Below are positions 13,183 through 21,411 of a stretch of DNA of 39,330 nt, piece by piece; the first letter of the stretch is position 1; every line of letters starts with the position of its first letter. The translations under genes were made by a program, and so were the position numbers. Location: positions 1 through 39,330 of the forward strand of contig NZ_LQOY01000143.1 of assembly GCF_002101675.1 (NCBI RefSeq), read 5' to 3'. The stretch comes from Mycobacterium gordonae. GTDB lineage: Bacteria; Actinomycetota; Actinomycetes; Mycobacteriales; Mycobacteriaceae. Below the pieces are notes generated by a model. That model did not search any database. It was given only the letters and a program-made list of their open reading frames with translations, and had not been told where the DNA came from.

Positions 13183-14589
13183 ATGGCATATCTCGTGGTG
13201 CTGCCGGAGATCCTGAACTCGGCCGTGACGGACCTGCGCAGCATCGGCTCGGCGCTGTCCGCGGCCAACAACGCCGCGTCGGGGCCGACGACCGCGTTAC
13301 TGGCCGCCGGCGCTGATGACGTGTCGGCCGCGGTTACCGCACTGTTCGCCGGGCATGCGCGGCATTACCAGGCCTTGAGCGCTCAGGTGGGCGCCTTCCA
13401 CCAGCAGTTCGTGCAGTTGGTCGGGTCGGGATCCGAGGCTTATGCGGCGGCCGAAGCGGCCAACGCCGGCGCCATGCAGCAGGCACTCGACCTGATCAAC
13501 CAGCCGAGCCGGACGCTCTTCGGCCGACCCCTGATCGGTGATGGCGCCGACGGCACGGCGACCAGTCCGAACGGCACCCCGGGCGGGTTGCTGTACGGCA
13601 ACGGCGGCAACGGGTATTCGCCGAGCGAGGCCGGCTTCGCCGGTGGCGCAGGCGGCTCGGCCGGACTGATCGGCAACGGCGGCCGCGGTGGCTCCGGGGG
13701 CATCAATGCAGCCGGTGGCGAAGGCGGGCGTGGCGGGTGGCTGTACGGCAACGGCGGTGCCGGCGGGCACGGCGGGGCCGGCGCTGCCGGAACCGGGGCC
13801 GCAGCGCCGGGCAGCGGCGGGGCTGGAGGTGCCGGCGGCGCGGCCGGGCTGCTCGGTAACGGTGGCGTCGGCGGTGCCGGCGGCCTCGGCGGCAGTACGG
13901 GGGTGAATATCGCGGGGTCGCAGGCGATTGGCAGCGGTGGCGCCGGCGGCGCCGGTGGGCACGGTGGCTGGTTGTACGGGAACGGCGGAACCGGTGGCGT
14001 GGGCGGCAACGCCGGCAACCCGTACCTGGACGACGGCACCACCATCATCGCCGCGACGGCGACCTCGGGTGTCGGCGGACACGGCGGTGCTGGGGGAGCA
14101 GCGGGACTGCTCGGTTCGGGCGGCGCGGGTGGTGGCGGCGGGGCCGGCGGATTCGCCGGACCGGCCAACATTTTCACCATGCCCGGCGGGTCATCGATAG
14201 AGATTACCGGCGGTAGTTCGGTGTCCTACCCAGCAAGCTCTCAAGTTGCCGGACTCGGCGGTGAGGGTGGAGCCGGTGGCGGCGGTGGTTGGTTGTATGG
14301 CCACGGCGGGGCGGGCGGAGCCGGTGGAATCGGCGGACCCGCCACCTACAGCAGCGCCGCCGGTACGTTGAAGGCCGCTTCCGGCGGGGTCGGCGGGGGA
14401 GGCGGCGCCGGCGGTGCCGCCGGACTGCTGGGCACCGGCGGAGCGGGCGGGTCCGGTGGAACCGGCGGGCTCAGCGGCGCGACCGGCCCCGGGCCCGGCG
14501 GTGCGGGCGGTCTGGGAGGCCGCGGCGGAGCCATCTACGGGGGTCGCGGACCGGTCGGTCCTGTTGGTCCCGACGGTGCCGCCGGATAA
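13183..14589 (+). CDS. PE_PGRS family protein
   Basis: A 468-residue protein with a PE domain (1-95, MAYLVVLPEILNSAVTDLRSIGSALSAANNAASG...), the linker QALDLINQPSRTLFGRPLIGDGADG (about 101-125), which anchors PE_PGRS proteins in the mycobacterial outer membrane, and a long Gly-Ala-rich PGRS region of GGAGG/GGxGG triplets to the end. YxxxE-type signal YAAAEAAN lies at the end of the PE domain. These proteins are exported by ESX-5 and are surface-exposed. The tail ends with a collagen-like GRGPVGPVGPDGAAG. The gene follows the methyltransferase by 54 bases; ATG 13183 has no strong ribosome site. Confidence 0.93.
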   Translation: MAYLVVLPEILNSAVTDLRSIGSALSAANNAASGPTTALLAAGADDVSAAVTALFAGHARHYQALSAQVGAFHQQFVQLVGSGSEAYAAAEAANAGAMQQALDLINQPSRTLFGRPLIGDGADGTATSPNGTPGGLLYGNGGNGYSPSEAGFAGGAGGSAGLIGNGGRGGSGGINAAGGEGGRGGWLYGNGGAGGHGGAGAAGTGAAAPGSGGAGGAGGAAGLLGNGGVGGAGGLGGSTGVNIAGSQAIGSGGAGGAGGHGGWLYGNGGTGGVGGNAGNPYLDDGTTIIAATATSGVGGHGGAGGAAGLLGSGGAGGGGGAGGFAGPANIFTMPGGSSIEITGGSSVSYPASSQVAGLGGEGGAGGGGGWLYGHGGAGGAGGIGGPATYSSAAGTLKAASGGVGGGGGAGGAAGLLGTGGAGGSGGTGGLSGATGPGPGGAGGLGGRGGAIYGGRGPVGPVGPDGAAG

Positions 14590-14625
14590 CCGGGAGCGAC
14601 CTGATCGGGTAACCCACGTCGTCGC

Positions 14626-15468
14626 TCAGTCGCGGGTGGACGCCTGAGATGGCTGCGGTCGCTCCAGGTCCTTCTTGATCGCCGCGATGGCATCCACCGG
14701 AGTCAGATTCTGACCTTGGCTGTTCTGCCCGAGCTGAGGCCAGCCTGCGCCGTCGGGCCCGCGTAACTGGTCCCAGATGTCGCGGACCTTGTTCAACAGT
14801 TCGGTCTGTTCGTCGTCGGAAAGTGCCATCAGCCATCCTTCGCTCGGTGCGATGCCGCACGCGGCGGCGAATTGTTGCGGGGTGAGTCCATTGGCGGAGT
14901 TCATGTCACAGCGGCCGAACGGCGGCGCGCCCTGCGGCAGATTCGGGCTGTAGCCGTTGCCGTCGGTGTATTGATGGGCGACCTGTCCGGGAAGATTCGG
15001 ATTGGACCCGTATCCGGCCGCGACCACCCGAAGTCCGGGCGGGCGCACCCGCCACATGTTGTAAAAGTCATAAGCGTTGGCGTATCCGATGATTCGCGCC
15101 GCCGAGCCCGCATAATCAGCCAAATTCCAATACAACTGATTGATCCAGCTCGACCCGTCACCCGGTGGGTTCCCGCCGGATTCGACATCGAGCATCAACG
15201 CCACCCGCGGATGCAGACCGCCCTCGGCGTCGATCATCGAACGTACGGTGTCGGCGTTAGCCTGCCAATTGGGGCGGACGTAGGTGTAGACGATGCCGAA
15301 TGTCAACCGGCCGCTGTCGATTGCGCCGCGCATCCAGGCATAGTTGCGGGCGAAATTATGGTCCCGGTAGGTGCCGTCGCTGACACGAATGGATAGCACC
15401 TGGTACGGATATGAGTCATTAACCGGCACTTGGTATTCCGAGACGTCGGCGAACAAGGTATCAGTCAC
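14626..15468 (-). CDS. Phage-lysin-like GH25 family protein
   Basis: A 280-residue protein whose first 200 residues (LFADVSEYQVPV, then LSIRVSDGTYRDHNFARNYAW, LMLDVESGG and a late GRCDMNSANGLT) match the glycoside hydrolase 25-like domain of mycobacteriophage lysin A proteins; acidic residues in FADVSEYQ and MLDVESG would be catalytic. The C-terminal MALSDDEQTELLNKVRDIW...GQNLTPVDAIAAIKKDL also resembles phage lysin tails. No signal peptide is visible. GTG start at 15466-15468 follows GGAGGGGG. It stands alone among chromosomal genes with no phage neighbours, so it may be a domesticated phage enzyme. The substrate would be the glycan of peptidoglycan. Confidence 0.72.
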   Translation of the reverse strand: MTDTLFADVSEYQVPVNDSYPYQVLSIRVSDGTYRDHNFARNYAWMRGAIDSGRLTFGIVYTYVRPNWQANADTVRSMIDAEGGLHPRVALMLDVESGGNPPGDGSSWINQLYWNLADYAGSAARIIGYANAYDFYNMWRVRPPGLRVVAAGYGSNPNLPGQVAHQYTDGNGYSPNLPQGAPPFGRCDMNSANGLTPQQFAAACGIAPSEGWLMALSDDEQTELLNKVRDIWDQLRGPDGAGWPQLGQNSQGQNLTPVDAIAAIKKDLERPQPSQASTRD

Positions 15469-15557
15469 CGTGCCGTATCCCCCTCCGCTGCAACCGTTTA
15501 CCGGTTGCCCATGCTACAGAGGGGGACCGTCACGTCCGGCCCGGTATCCTCGCCGGT

Positions 15558-15977
15558 ATGGCTGATCGACCCGCCACGGTCGGCGACGTGCATCGGATCG
15601 CCGCTGCCATGCCACACGTCAAGCGGCTCGAGGGGCCCAAGGGCAATTCCATTTATCAGGTGGGTGGCAAGTCGTTTGTGTTCTTCCGCACGCCCCAGCC
15701 GGATTGCGCCGATCCCGACAGCGGTGAGCGCTGGGCCGACGTGATCATGTTGTGGGTGGAGTCCGAAAGCGACAAGCTCGCGCTGACCCAGGACCCGGCA
15801 TCGCCGTTCTTCAGCACTTCCCATTTCGACGGGCACCCCTCGGTGCTGGTGCGCGCCAGCCGGCTGGCCGAGATCGGCCTCACCGAATTGACCGAGCTGG
15901 TTCAGGACGCGTGGTTGTCCCGCGCCTCGAATAGGCGTGCCGCTTCCTGGCTGGCCGCCCAAGGCGCGCAAGGCTAA
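15558..15977 (+). CDS. MmcQ/YjbR family protein
   Basis: A 139-residue protein with the compact alpha/beta pattern of the MmcQ/YjbR (CyaY-like fold) family. Family markers are the N-terminal VGDVHRIAAAMPHVKRLEGPKG.., the central GKSFVFFRT and the C-terminal LVQDAWLSRASNRRAA. Members are cytosolic and possibly DNA-binding, with no proven biochemical role. It starts at ATG 15558, divergent from the lysin-like gene with a short shared control region. No visible regulatory motif. Confidence 0.78.
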   Translation: MADRPATVGDVHRIAAAMPHVKRLEGPKGNSIYQVGGKSFVFFRTPQPDCADPDSGERWADVIMLWVESESDKLALTQDPASPFFSTSHFDGHPSVLVRASRLAEIGLTELTELVQDAWLSRASNRRAASWLAAQGAQG

Positions 15978-16073
15978 ATCCGCGCCAACCCGTGCCGTTT
16001 TTATGTTTAGGCATGAGTGCAACGGGCAACGCTGCTGGGACGGGAATTGTTTCGGGCAACAATGGAGGTCTCT

Positions 16074-16325
16074 ATGTATCGCGGTCGCGGAATTCTCGGG
16101 GCAATTGTTCTGGGCTGGCTGCTCATCGGAGTCCTCGCAGCCTGGCAGCGAAACTACTTCAAGGGCGAGGAAACCAGTTGTGCCTCACTGGGAACCGTAG
16201 CAGTGACGGTCATCGCGGGGCCATTGAACTACATGGGCGTAAATCCCAAAGTCAAAGACTGCCACGCGCCGAACTTGCCCCAGCCCAGTGCAATGCAATC
16301 AATCAGTTATGTCCCTGCTAGGTAA
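16074..16325 (+). CDS. Small membrane-anchored hypothetical protein
   Basis: An 83-residue protein beginning MYRGRGILGAIVLGWLLIGVLAAWQRNYF, with one N-terminal membrane helix (about 7-24) and a short outside domain with two Cys (SCASLG, DCHAPN) that could form a disulfide. Start ATG 16074 is supported by GGAGGT at 16064-16069. The next tiny membrane gene follows 12 bases downstream. I recall similar short proteins in other slow growers but cannot name a family. An envelope role is inferred only from topology. Confidence 0.68.
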   Translation: MYRGRGILGAIVLGWLLIGVLAAWQRNYFKGEETSCASLGTVAVTVIAGPLNYMGVNPKVKDCHAPNLPQPSAMQSISYVPAR

Positions 16326-16337
16326 AGGAAAGTCGCC

Positions 16338-16493
16338 ATGATTGTCGTCGGTGCTCTGTTGCTCATCCTCGGTTTTGTCTTCGGGGTGCATTTGTTGACG
16401 GTGCTTGGAGTCGTCCTGCTTGTTGTCGGTGCGGTCATGTGGGCCATGGGCTCTGTCGGCCGTCCCGTCGCCGGTAGGCGTAACTGGTACTGA
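16338..16493 (+). CDS. Tiny two-helix membrane protein (DUF6131-like)
   Basis: A 51-residue protein, MIVVGALLLILGFVFGVHLL then TVLGVVLLVVGAVMWAMGSVGRPVAGRRNWY, with two membrane helices joined by a short turn and a basic, aromatic C-terminus. The pattern MIV.G..LLILG...G.H.L...G..LL.VG.....GSVGRPVAGRR..Y is that of the actinobacterial DUF6131 family, as I remember it. Start ATG 16338 follows AAAGGAAAG. It forms a unit with the previous small membrane gene and lies upstream of tcrX. Function unknown. Confidence 0.75.
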   Translation: MIVVGALLLILGFVFGVHLLTVLGVVLLVVGAVMWAMGSVGRPVAGRRNWY

Positions 16494-16641
16494 CCAACGG
16501 CACACCGGGAAGGTCCCGTGACCGCACTGCGGCCACGGGATCCTTTCGTTTCACAGCCGGCGCATAGGGACGGCATAGCCTCGGCCCAGTCGGGTGCGGA
16601 TACTGGAACCCGTGGCGGCTCCCCGAACTGAGCGCGTGGTC

Positions 16642-17346
16642 ATGTGCCGCGCCGACGGTCAACCGGTCACCGTGCTGGTGGTGGACGACGAACCCGTGCT
16701 GGCCGAGATGGTGTCGATGGCCCTGCGATACGAGGGATGGAATATCGCCACGGCCGGCGACGGCTCCTCGGCCATCTCCGCGGCCCGCGCCGAGCGCCCC
16801 GACGTCGTCGTCCTGGACGTGATGCTGCCGGACATGAGCGGTCTGGACGTCCTGCACCGGTTACGCCAGGAGAATCCCGGGCTGCCGGTTCTGCTGCTGA
16901 CGGCCAAGGACGCCGTGGAAGACCGCATCGCCGGATTGACCGCCGGGGGAGACGATTACGTCACCAAACCGTTCAGCATCGAAGAAGTGGTGTTGCGGTT
17001 GCGCGCCCTGCTGCGCCGCACCGGCGTCACCACCGTCGACAGCGGCGCCCAACTCGTCGTCGGCGATCTCGTCCTCGACGAAGACAGCCACGAGGTGACC
17101 CGGGCCGGCGAGCCGATTTCGTTGACTTCCACCGAGTTTGAACTGCTGCGGTTCATGATGCGCAACGCCAAGCGGGTGCTGAGCAAGGCGCAGATACTGG
17201 ACCGGGTATGGAGCTACGATTTCGGCGGCCGGTCCAACATCGTCGAACTCTACATCTCATACCTGCGCAAGAAGATCGACAACGGTCGCGAGCCCATGAT
17301 TCATACGCTGCGCGGCGCAGGCTATGTCCTCAAGCCGGCGCGCTAG
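16642..17346 (+). CDS. tcrX: Response regulator TcrX
   Basis: A 234-residue OmpR/PhoB-type response regulator. The receiver domain (about 9-122) has D15/D16, phosphoacceptor D59 in VVVLDVMLPDMSG, T87 in LLLTAKD and K109 in YVTKPFS. The winged-helix output domain (about 135-232) has the typical ISLTSTEFELLRFMM, RVLSKAQILDRVWSYDF and TLRGAGYVL. Start ATG 16642 (MCRADGQPVTVLVVDD) gives the same length as M. tuberculosis TcrX (Rv3765c); an upstream in-frame GTG at 16594 is less likely. It overlaps the kinase gene by 23 bases. In M. tuberculosis the pair has been linked to iron limitation. Confidence 0.94.
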   Translation: MCRADGQPVTVLVVDDEPVLAEMVSMALRYEGWNIATAGDGSSAISAARAERPDVVVLDVMLPDMSGLDVLHRLRQENPGLPVLLLTAKDAVEDRIAGLTAGGDDYVTKPFSIEEVVLRLRALLRRTGVTTVDSGAQLVVGDLVLDEDSHEVTRAGEPISLTSTEFELLRFMMRNAKRVLSKAQILDRVWSYDFGGRSNIVELYISYLRKKIDNGREPMIHTLRGAGYVLKPAR

Positions 17347-18838
17347 GAGCCCGCGGGTCTGGTCGCTTCGGCTGCGCCTCATCGTCGGGCAGGTCGCGAT
17401 TCTCGCCGTCGTGTGTGTGGGGATCACCGCCGCAACCGAACTCGCGCTACGCCACCACCTGCTCGCCCAACTGGACAGCCAACTCAGCGGCACGTCCTAC
17501 CGCTCCTCGCTGTTGTACCCCGAATCGCCTCGGCACCGCGAGCCGCGCTTCCCGAAGACGGGGCCCGGCCCCAGGTTCCTGGATGCTCCAGGCCAGCCCG
17601 CCGGCATGGTCGCGGCGGTGGTCAGCAACGGCAGCACGATCGACGCCGGTTACCTGACGAGCAGCGGCACCCGCGCCGCTTTGACGCCGACCGCCCAGCA
17701 CCAACTGGAACAGATCGCCGGCAGCCGCTCGCCGGTGACGCTGAATCTCGACGGGCTCGGCCGCTACCGGGTGGTGGCCGCACCGAGCCGCAACCGGGCC
17801 GACGTGATCGTGACCGGCTTATCGATGTCCAACATCGACGCCACCGAGTTCCGGATGCTGGCCATATTCGGCGTCGTGACGCTGATCGCCATGGCCGCCG
17901 CGACGGCTGCCGGTGTGGTGACCATCCGGCGCGCGCTGGCGCCATTGCAGCGGGTTTCCCAGACCGCGACAAAAGTGGCAGACCTGCCGTTGGACCGTGG
18001 TGAGGTCGAGCTGCCGGTGCGGGTGCCCGAAGCCGATGCGAACCCGTATACCGAAGTGGGCCAACTCGGTTCGGCCCTCAACCGGATGCTCGATCACATC
18101 TCCGCGGCACTGTCGACCCGGCAGGCCAGCGAGACGCGGGTTCGCCAGTTCGTCGCCGACGCGAGCCACGAACTGCGTACGCCGCTGGCGGCGATCCGCG
18201 GCTACACCGAACTCGCTCAACGCATGGGTGACGATCGCGAGGCCGTCGCGCACGCCATGAGCCGGGTCGCATCCGAGACCGACCGAATCACGCGTCTGGT
18301 CGAGGACCTACTGCTGCTGGCCCGGCTCGATTCCGGTCGGCCGCTCGAACGTGAACCGGTCGACCTGTCCCGCCTGGCGGTCGACGCCGTCAGCGACGCA
18401 CACGTCGCCGGGCCGGATCATCAGTGGGAACTCGATCTGCCGCCCGAACCGGTGATGGCCACTGGCGACGAGGCGCGCCTGCGTCAGGTGATGGCCAATC
18501 TGCTGGCCAACGCGCGCATTCACACGGCGCCGGGCACCGTGGTCACCACCCGGCTGAGCACCGAGCCGACGCACACGCTGCTGCAGGTCATCGACAACGG
18601 CCCGGGGATTCCGGTCGCACAGCAGTCAGAGGTGTTCGAGCGGTTCGCCCGCGGGGACAGCTCCCGCTCGCGCAAGGGCGGTAGCACCGGGCTGGGGCTG
18701 GCGATCGTGTCCGCCGTCGTCAAAGCACACGGCGGAACCATCCAGGTGAACAGCCGACCCGGCCGCACCGAGTTTGCGGTGCGGTTGCCGGGCCCGACCA
18801 GGTCGGATGGCCGGCAACCGCCCGCCTCGTCACATTAG
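17324..18838 (+). CDS. tcrY: Sensor histidine kinase TcrY
   Basis: A 504-residue membrane sensor kinase. Topology is one helix at about 18-38, an extracellular sensor loop of about 135 residues and a second helix at about 178-200, followed by a HAMP domain. H282 lies in ADASHELRTPLAAIRGY. The ATPase domain has the N-box NLLANARIH, the G1 box DNGPGIP and the G2 box STGLGLAIV. Start ATG 17324 overlaps tcrX by 23 bases, so the two are co-translated. Its stop overlaps the convergent lpqH stop by four bases. It phosphorylates TcrX in response to a signal not deducible from the loop. Confidence 0.94.
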   Translation: MSSSRRARSPRVWSLRLRLIVGQVAILAVVCVGITAATELALRHHLLAQLDSQLSGTSYRSSLLYPESPRHREPRFPKTGPGPRFLDAPGQPAGMVAAVVSNGSTIDAGYLTSSGTRAALTPTAQHQLEQIAGSRSPVTLNLDGLGRYRVVAAPSRNRADVIVTGLSMSNIDATEFRMLAIFGVVTLIAMAAATAAGVVTIRRALAPLQRVSQTATKVADLPLDRGEVELPVRVPEADANPYTEVGQLGSALNRMLDHISAALSTRQASETRVRQFVADASHELRTPLAAIRGYTELAQRMGDDREAVAHAMSRVASETDRITRLVEDLLLLARLDSGRPLEREPVDLSRLAVDAVSDAHVAGPDHQWELDLPPEPVMATGDEARLRQVMANLLANARIHTAPGTVVTTRLSTEPTHTLLQVIDNGPGIPVAQQSEVFERFARGDSSRSRKGGSTGLGLAIVSAVVKAHGGTIQVNSRPGRTEFAVRLPGPTRSDGRQPPASSH

Positions 18839-19311
18839 GAGCAGGTGACGTCGATTTCGAAGGGCTTGTTCACCGGGGACATCGGGTTGGCCATGTCCAC
18901 CCCGGTGGCCGTGCCGGTGATCTTGTAGGCGTTGCCGTTCTTGGTCGCCTCGGCCTTGCCCTGGCCGGTGCCGGACGTGTATGCCAGCGTCACGCCGTTG
19001 ACGTTGCCCAGGCCGACCGACTTCACCTCCGGCGGATTGGCGTCGGTGAGCACAGCGGCGATGCCCGTCGCGGCCCCGCCGATCGCGATGTTGACGTTGC
19101 CGGCCGCCGTCGTGCACACGGTGGTGCCGGTCACGTGCTGGTCCTGCCCGTCGATGATCACCTTCGTGCCGGATGCGCCGCCGCCCGCACTCGACGATGC
19201 GCTCGCGCTCGAGGACCCGCTACTCGTGTTGGACTTGTTGCTCGAACATCCGGAAAGACCCGCGACCAGAATGGCCGCTCCGGCCACCGCGACCGTCAGC
19301 CCACGCTTCAC
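18835..19311 (-). CDS. lpqH: 19-kDa lipoprotein antigen LpqH
   Basis: A 158-residue secreted lipoprotein. The signal peptide MKRGLTVAVAGAAILVAGLSGC ends in lipobox LSGC, with the lipidated C22. A Ser/Ala/Gly linker follows (residues 23-48, likely O-mannosylated), then the mature domain KVIIDGQDQHVTG..VCTTAAGNVNIAIGG..., with a disulfide-competent Cys pair (VCTT and the terminal TCS). Known as a major TLR2-active mycobacterial antigen. Start GTG 19309-19311 follows AAAGGAG. It converges on tcrY with 4 bases of overlap and is divergent from the hydrolase gene. Confidence 0.96.
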   Translation of the reverse strand: MKRGLTVAVAGAAILVAGLSGCSSNKSNTSSGSSSASASSSAGGGASGTKVIIDGQDQHVTGTTVCTTAAGNVNIAIGGAATGIAAVLTDANPPEVKSVGLGNVNGVTLAYTSGTGQGKAEATKNGNAYKITGTATGVDMANPMSPVNKPFEIDVTCS

Positions 19312-19464
19312 CTGTGCTCCTTTGCCTGTGGTAGCGGTCCATCGTCATTGCGGACCGCCTCGGCAGTATGCGACTTCACCCGACGGAATGGCTAGGGTCC
19401 AACGAAAAGATTTTGCACGCGAGTTGTGACTCGGGACGACTGAATTAATGGCAAGGTAGGGCCG

Positions 19465-21339
19465 GTGGATCACAAGCCTCCTACCGAGACGATCGAATCG
19501 GCACATAGCCGGCATCCGCTACCGTTCGATGACACAAGGGATTTCGACGACGCTGACCGCGGGTTTATCGCAGCCCTGACGCCGTGCGTCATCAAGGCGG
19601 CCGACGGCCGCGTGGTGTGGGACAACGACGTGTACGCGTTCCTCGACGGACCGGCGCCCACCTCGGTGCACCCCAGCCTCTGGCGGCAGTCGACGCTGGC
19701 CGCCAAGCAGGGCCTCTACGAGGTGGTGCCCGGCATCTATCAGGTGCGCGGATTCGACATCTCCAACATCAGCTTCATCGAGGGCGACACCGGAGTCATC
19801 GTCATCGACCCGCTGGTGTCCACGGAGGTGGCCGCCGCGGCACTGGAGCTCTATCGCACCCATCGAGGTGGGGACCGGCCCGTCGTCGCGGTGATCTATA
19901 CCCACAGCCACGTCGATCATTTCGGCGGCGTACTGGGCGTGACATCGCAGGCCGACGTGGACGCCGGGAAGGTGTCGGTGCTGGCGCCGGAGGGCTTCAC
20001 GGCGCACGCGGTCCAGGAGAACGTCTATGCCGGCCCGGCGATGACCCGTCGGGCGACCTACATGTACGGCACGCTGTTGGACCGGGGTCCGCAGGAGCAG
20101 GTCGGTTGTGGGCTCGGCCAGACGCCGTCGACCGGTGAAGTGGGGCTGATCGTCCCGACGATCGATATCCGGCAGACGGGCGAGACGCACACCATCGACG
20201 GCGTGCAGATCGAATTCCAGATGGCGCCCGGCACCGAGGCTCCCGCGGAAATGCATTTCTACTTCCCGCAATTCCGCGCGCTGTGCATGGCCGAGAACGC
20301 CACCCACAATCTGCACAACCTGCTGACCCTGCGCGGGGCTCTGGTGCGGGATCCGCACGCCTGGTCGGGTTATCTCACCGAGGCGATCGACGCGTTCGCC
20401 GACCGCACGGACGTGGTTTTCGCTTCTCATCACTGGCCCACCTGGGGACACGACCACATCGTCGAGTTTCTTTCGTTGCAGCGCGACCTGTACGCCTACC
20501 TGCACGACCAGACGTTGCGGCTGCTCAACCAGGGCTTCACCGGCGTGGAGATCGCCGAAATGTTCCAGATGCCGCCGGCATTGGATCGGGCCTGGCATGC
20601 ACGCGGGTACTACGGCTCGGTCAGCCACAACGTCAAGGCCGTCTACCAGCGCTACATGGGATGGTTCGACGGAAACCCGGGCCGCCTGTGGCCGCACCCG
20701 CCCGAGGCGCTGGGCCCCCGATACGTCGCCGCCCTCGGCGGCATCGACCGAGTGGTAGAACTGGCCCGCGCCGCGTTTGACTCCGGCGATTTTCGTTGGG
20801 CGGCAACGCTACTCGATCACGCAGTCTTCACCGACGAGCAGCACGCACCCGCTCGCGAGCTGTATGCGGACACCCTGGAGCAACTGGGCTACGGCGCGGA
20901 GAACGCGACGTGGCGCAACTTCTTCATGAGCGGCGCCACCGAGCTGCGCGTCGGCAATTTCGGGACGGCGACTCAAGCGACGTCGCTCACCCTGCTGGCC
21001 CAGTTGACGCCCGAGCAGATCTTCGACGGCCTGGCCATCAGGGTGAACGGGCCGCGCAGCTGGGATCTGGACCTTGCGATCGACATCACCTTCGCCGATC
21101 TGGACGCCAACTACCGGCTGGCGTTGCGCAACGGCGTCCTGGTGCAGCGCCGGGTCCCCGCCGATCCCGATACCGCGACCGTTACGGTCAAGTTGGACAC
21201 CAAGTTTCGGCTCCTGGGTGTGGCGATGGGCGACTTCAGCTCACCCGGCCTGGAAGTGTCGGGCGAGGAGAGCGCGCTGCAATCGCTGTTGGCCGTGCTC
21301 GATCAGCCCGACCCCAACTTCAACATCGTCACGCCTTAA
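19465..21339 (+). CDS. SdsA-type metallo-beta-lactamase-fold hydrolase (Rv3762c-like alkyl sulfatase)
   Basis: A 624-residue protein of the linear alkyl/aryl sulfatase group, about the size of Rv3762c. The metal site reads THSHVDHFGG with H147, H149, D151 and H152; E258, E277 (CMAENATHN) and H322 (ASHHWPTWG) complete the likely binuclear zinc centre. The middle (about 400-500) is the helical dimerisation domain and the last 120 residues (ATSLTLLAQLTPEQIFDGLAIRVNG...) an SCP2-like lipid-binding domain. It would hydrolyse medium-chain alkyl sulfates. No signal peptide is visible. Start GTG 19465. It lies between lpqH and the APH region, as in M. tuberculosis. Confidence 0.9.
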   Translation: MDHKPPTETIESAHSRHPLPFDDTRDFDDADRGFIAALTPCVIKAADGRVVWDNDVYAFLDGPAPTSVHPSLWRQSTLAAKQGLYEVVPGIYQVRGFDISNISFIEGDTGVIVIDPLVSTEVAAAALELYRTHRGGDRPVVAVIYTHSHVDHFGGVLGVTSQADVDAGKVSVLAPEGFTAHAVQENVYAGPAMTRRATYMYGTLLDRGPQEQVGCGLGQTPSTGEVGLIVPTIDIRQTGETHTIDGVQIEFQMAPGTEAPAEMHFYFPQFRALCMAENATHNLHNLLTLRGALVRDPHAWSGYLTEAIDAFADRTDVVFASHHWPTWGHDHIVEFLSLQRDLYAYLHDQTLRLLNQGFTGVEIAEMFQMPPALDRAWHARGYYGSVSHNVKAVYQRYMGWFDGNPGRLWPHPPEALGPRYVAALGGIDRVVELARAAFDSGDFRWAATLLDHAVFTDEQHAPARELYADTLEQLGYGAENATWRNFFMSGATELRVGNFGTATQATSLTLLAQLTPEQIFDGLAIRVNGPRSWDLDLAIDITFADLDANYRLALRNGVLVQRRVPADPDTATVTVKLDTKFRLLGVAMGDFSSPGLEVSGEESALQSLLAVLDQPDPNFNIVTP

Positions 21340-21346
21340 GGGTGCC

Positions 21347-21402
21347 GAGCAGACACAAAAGCCCCTCGGAGCGCACGCTCCCAGGGGCTTTTGTGTCTGC
21401 TC
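21347..21402. terminator. Long two-way hairpin terminator
   Basis: Perfect 19-bp arms GAGCAGACACAAAAGCCCC (21347-21365) and its complement (21384-21402) enclose a further GGAGC/GCTCC stem. TTTT and AAAA within the arms give termination in both directions. It separates the convergent hydrolase and quinone oxidoreductase genes. The GAGCAGAC-AAAA arm recalls a recurrent mycobacterial terminator type. Confidence 0.85.
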
Positions 21403-21411
21403 GCCCGCGGG

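Noticed and set aside
13297..14180. Pro/Ala-rich minus-strand frames
   Set aside because: Antisense of Gly/Ala PGRS codons always gives Pro/Ala-rich open frames.
13500..14589. Dense short repeats resembling a repeat array or CRISPR
   Set aside because: They are irregular GGxGGx-coding triplets of a PE_PGRS gene, with no constant repeat length or unique spacers.
19519..20697. Long minus-strand frame of 392 codons
   Set aside because: It lies antisense to the SdsA-type hydrolase, whose protein has full catalytic motifs; the minus frame is a shadow from high GC third positions.
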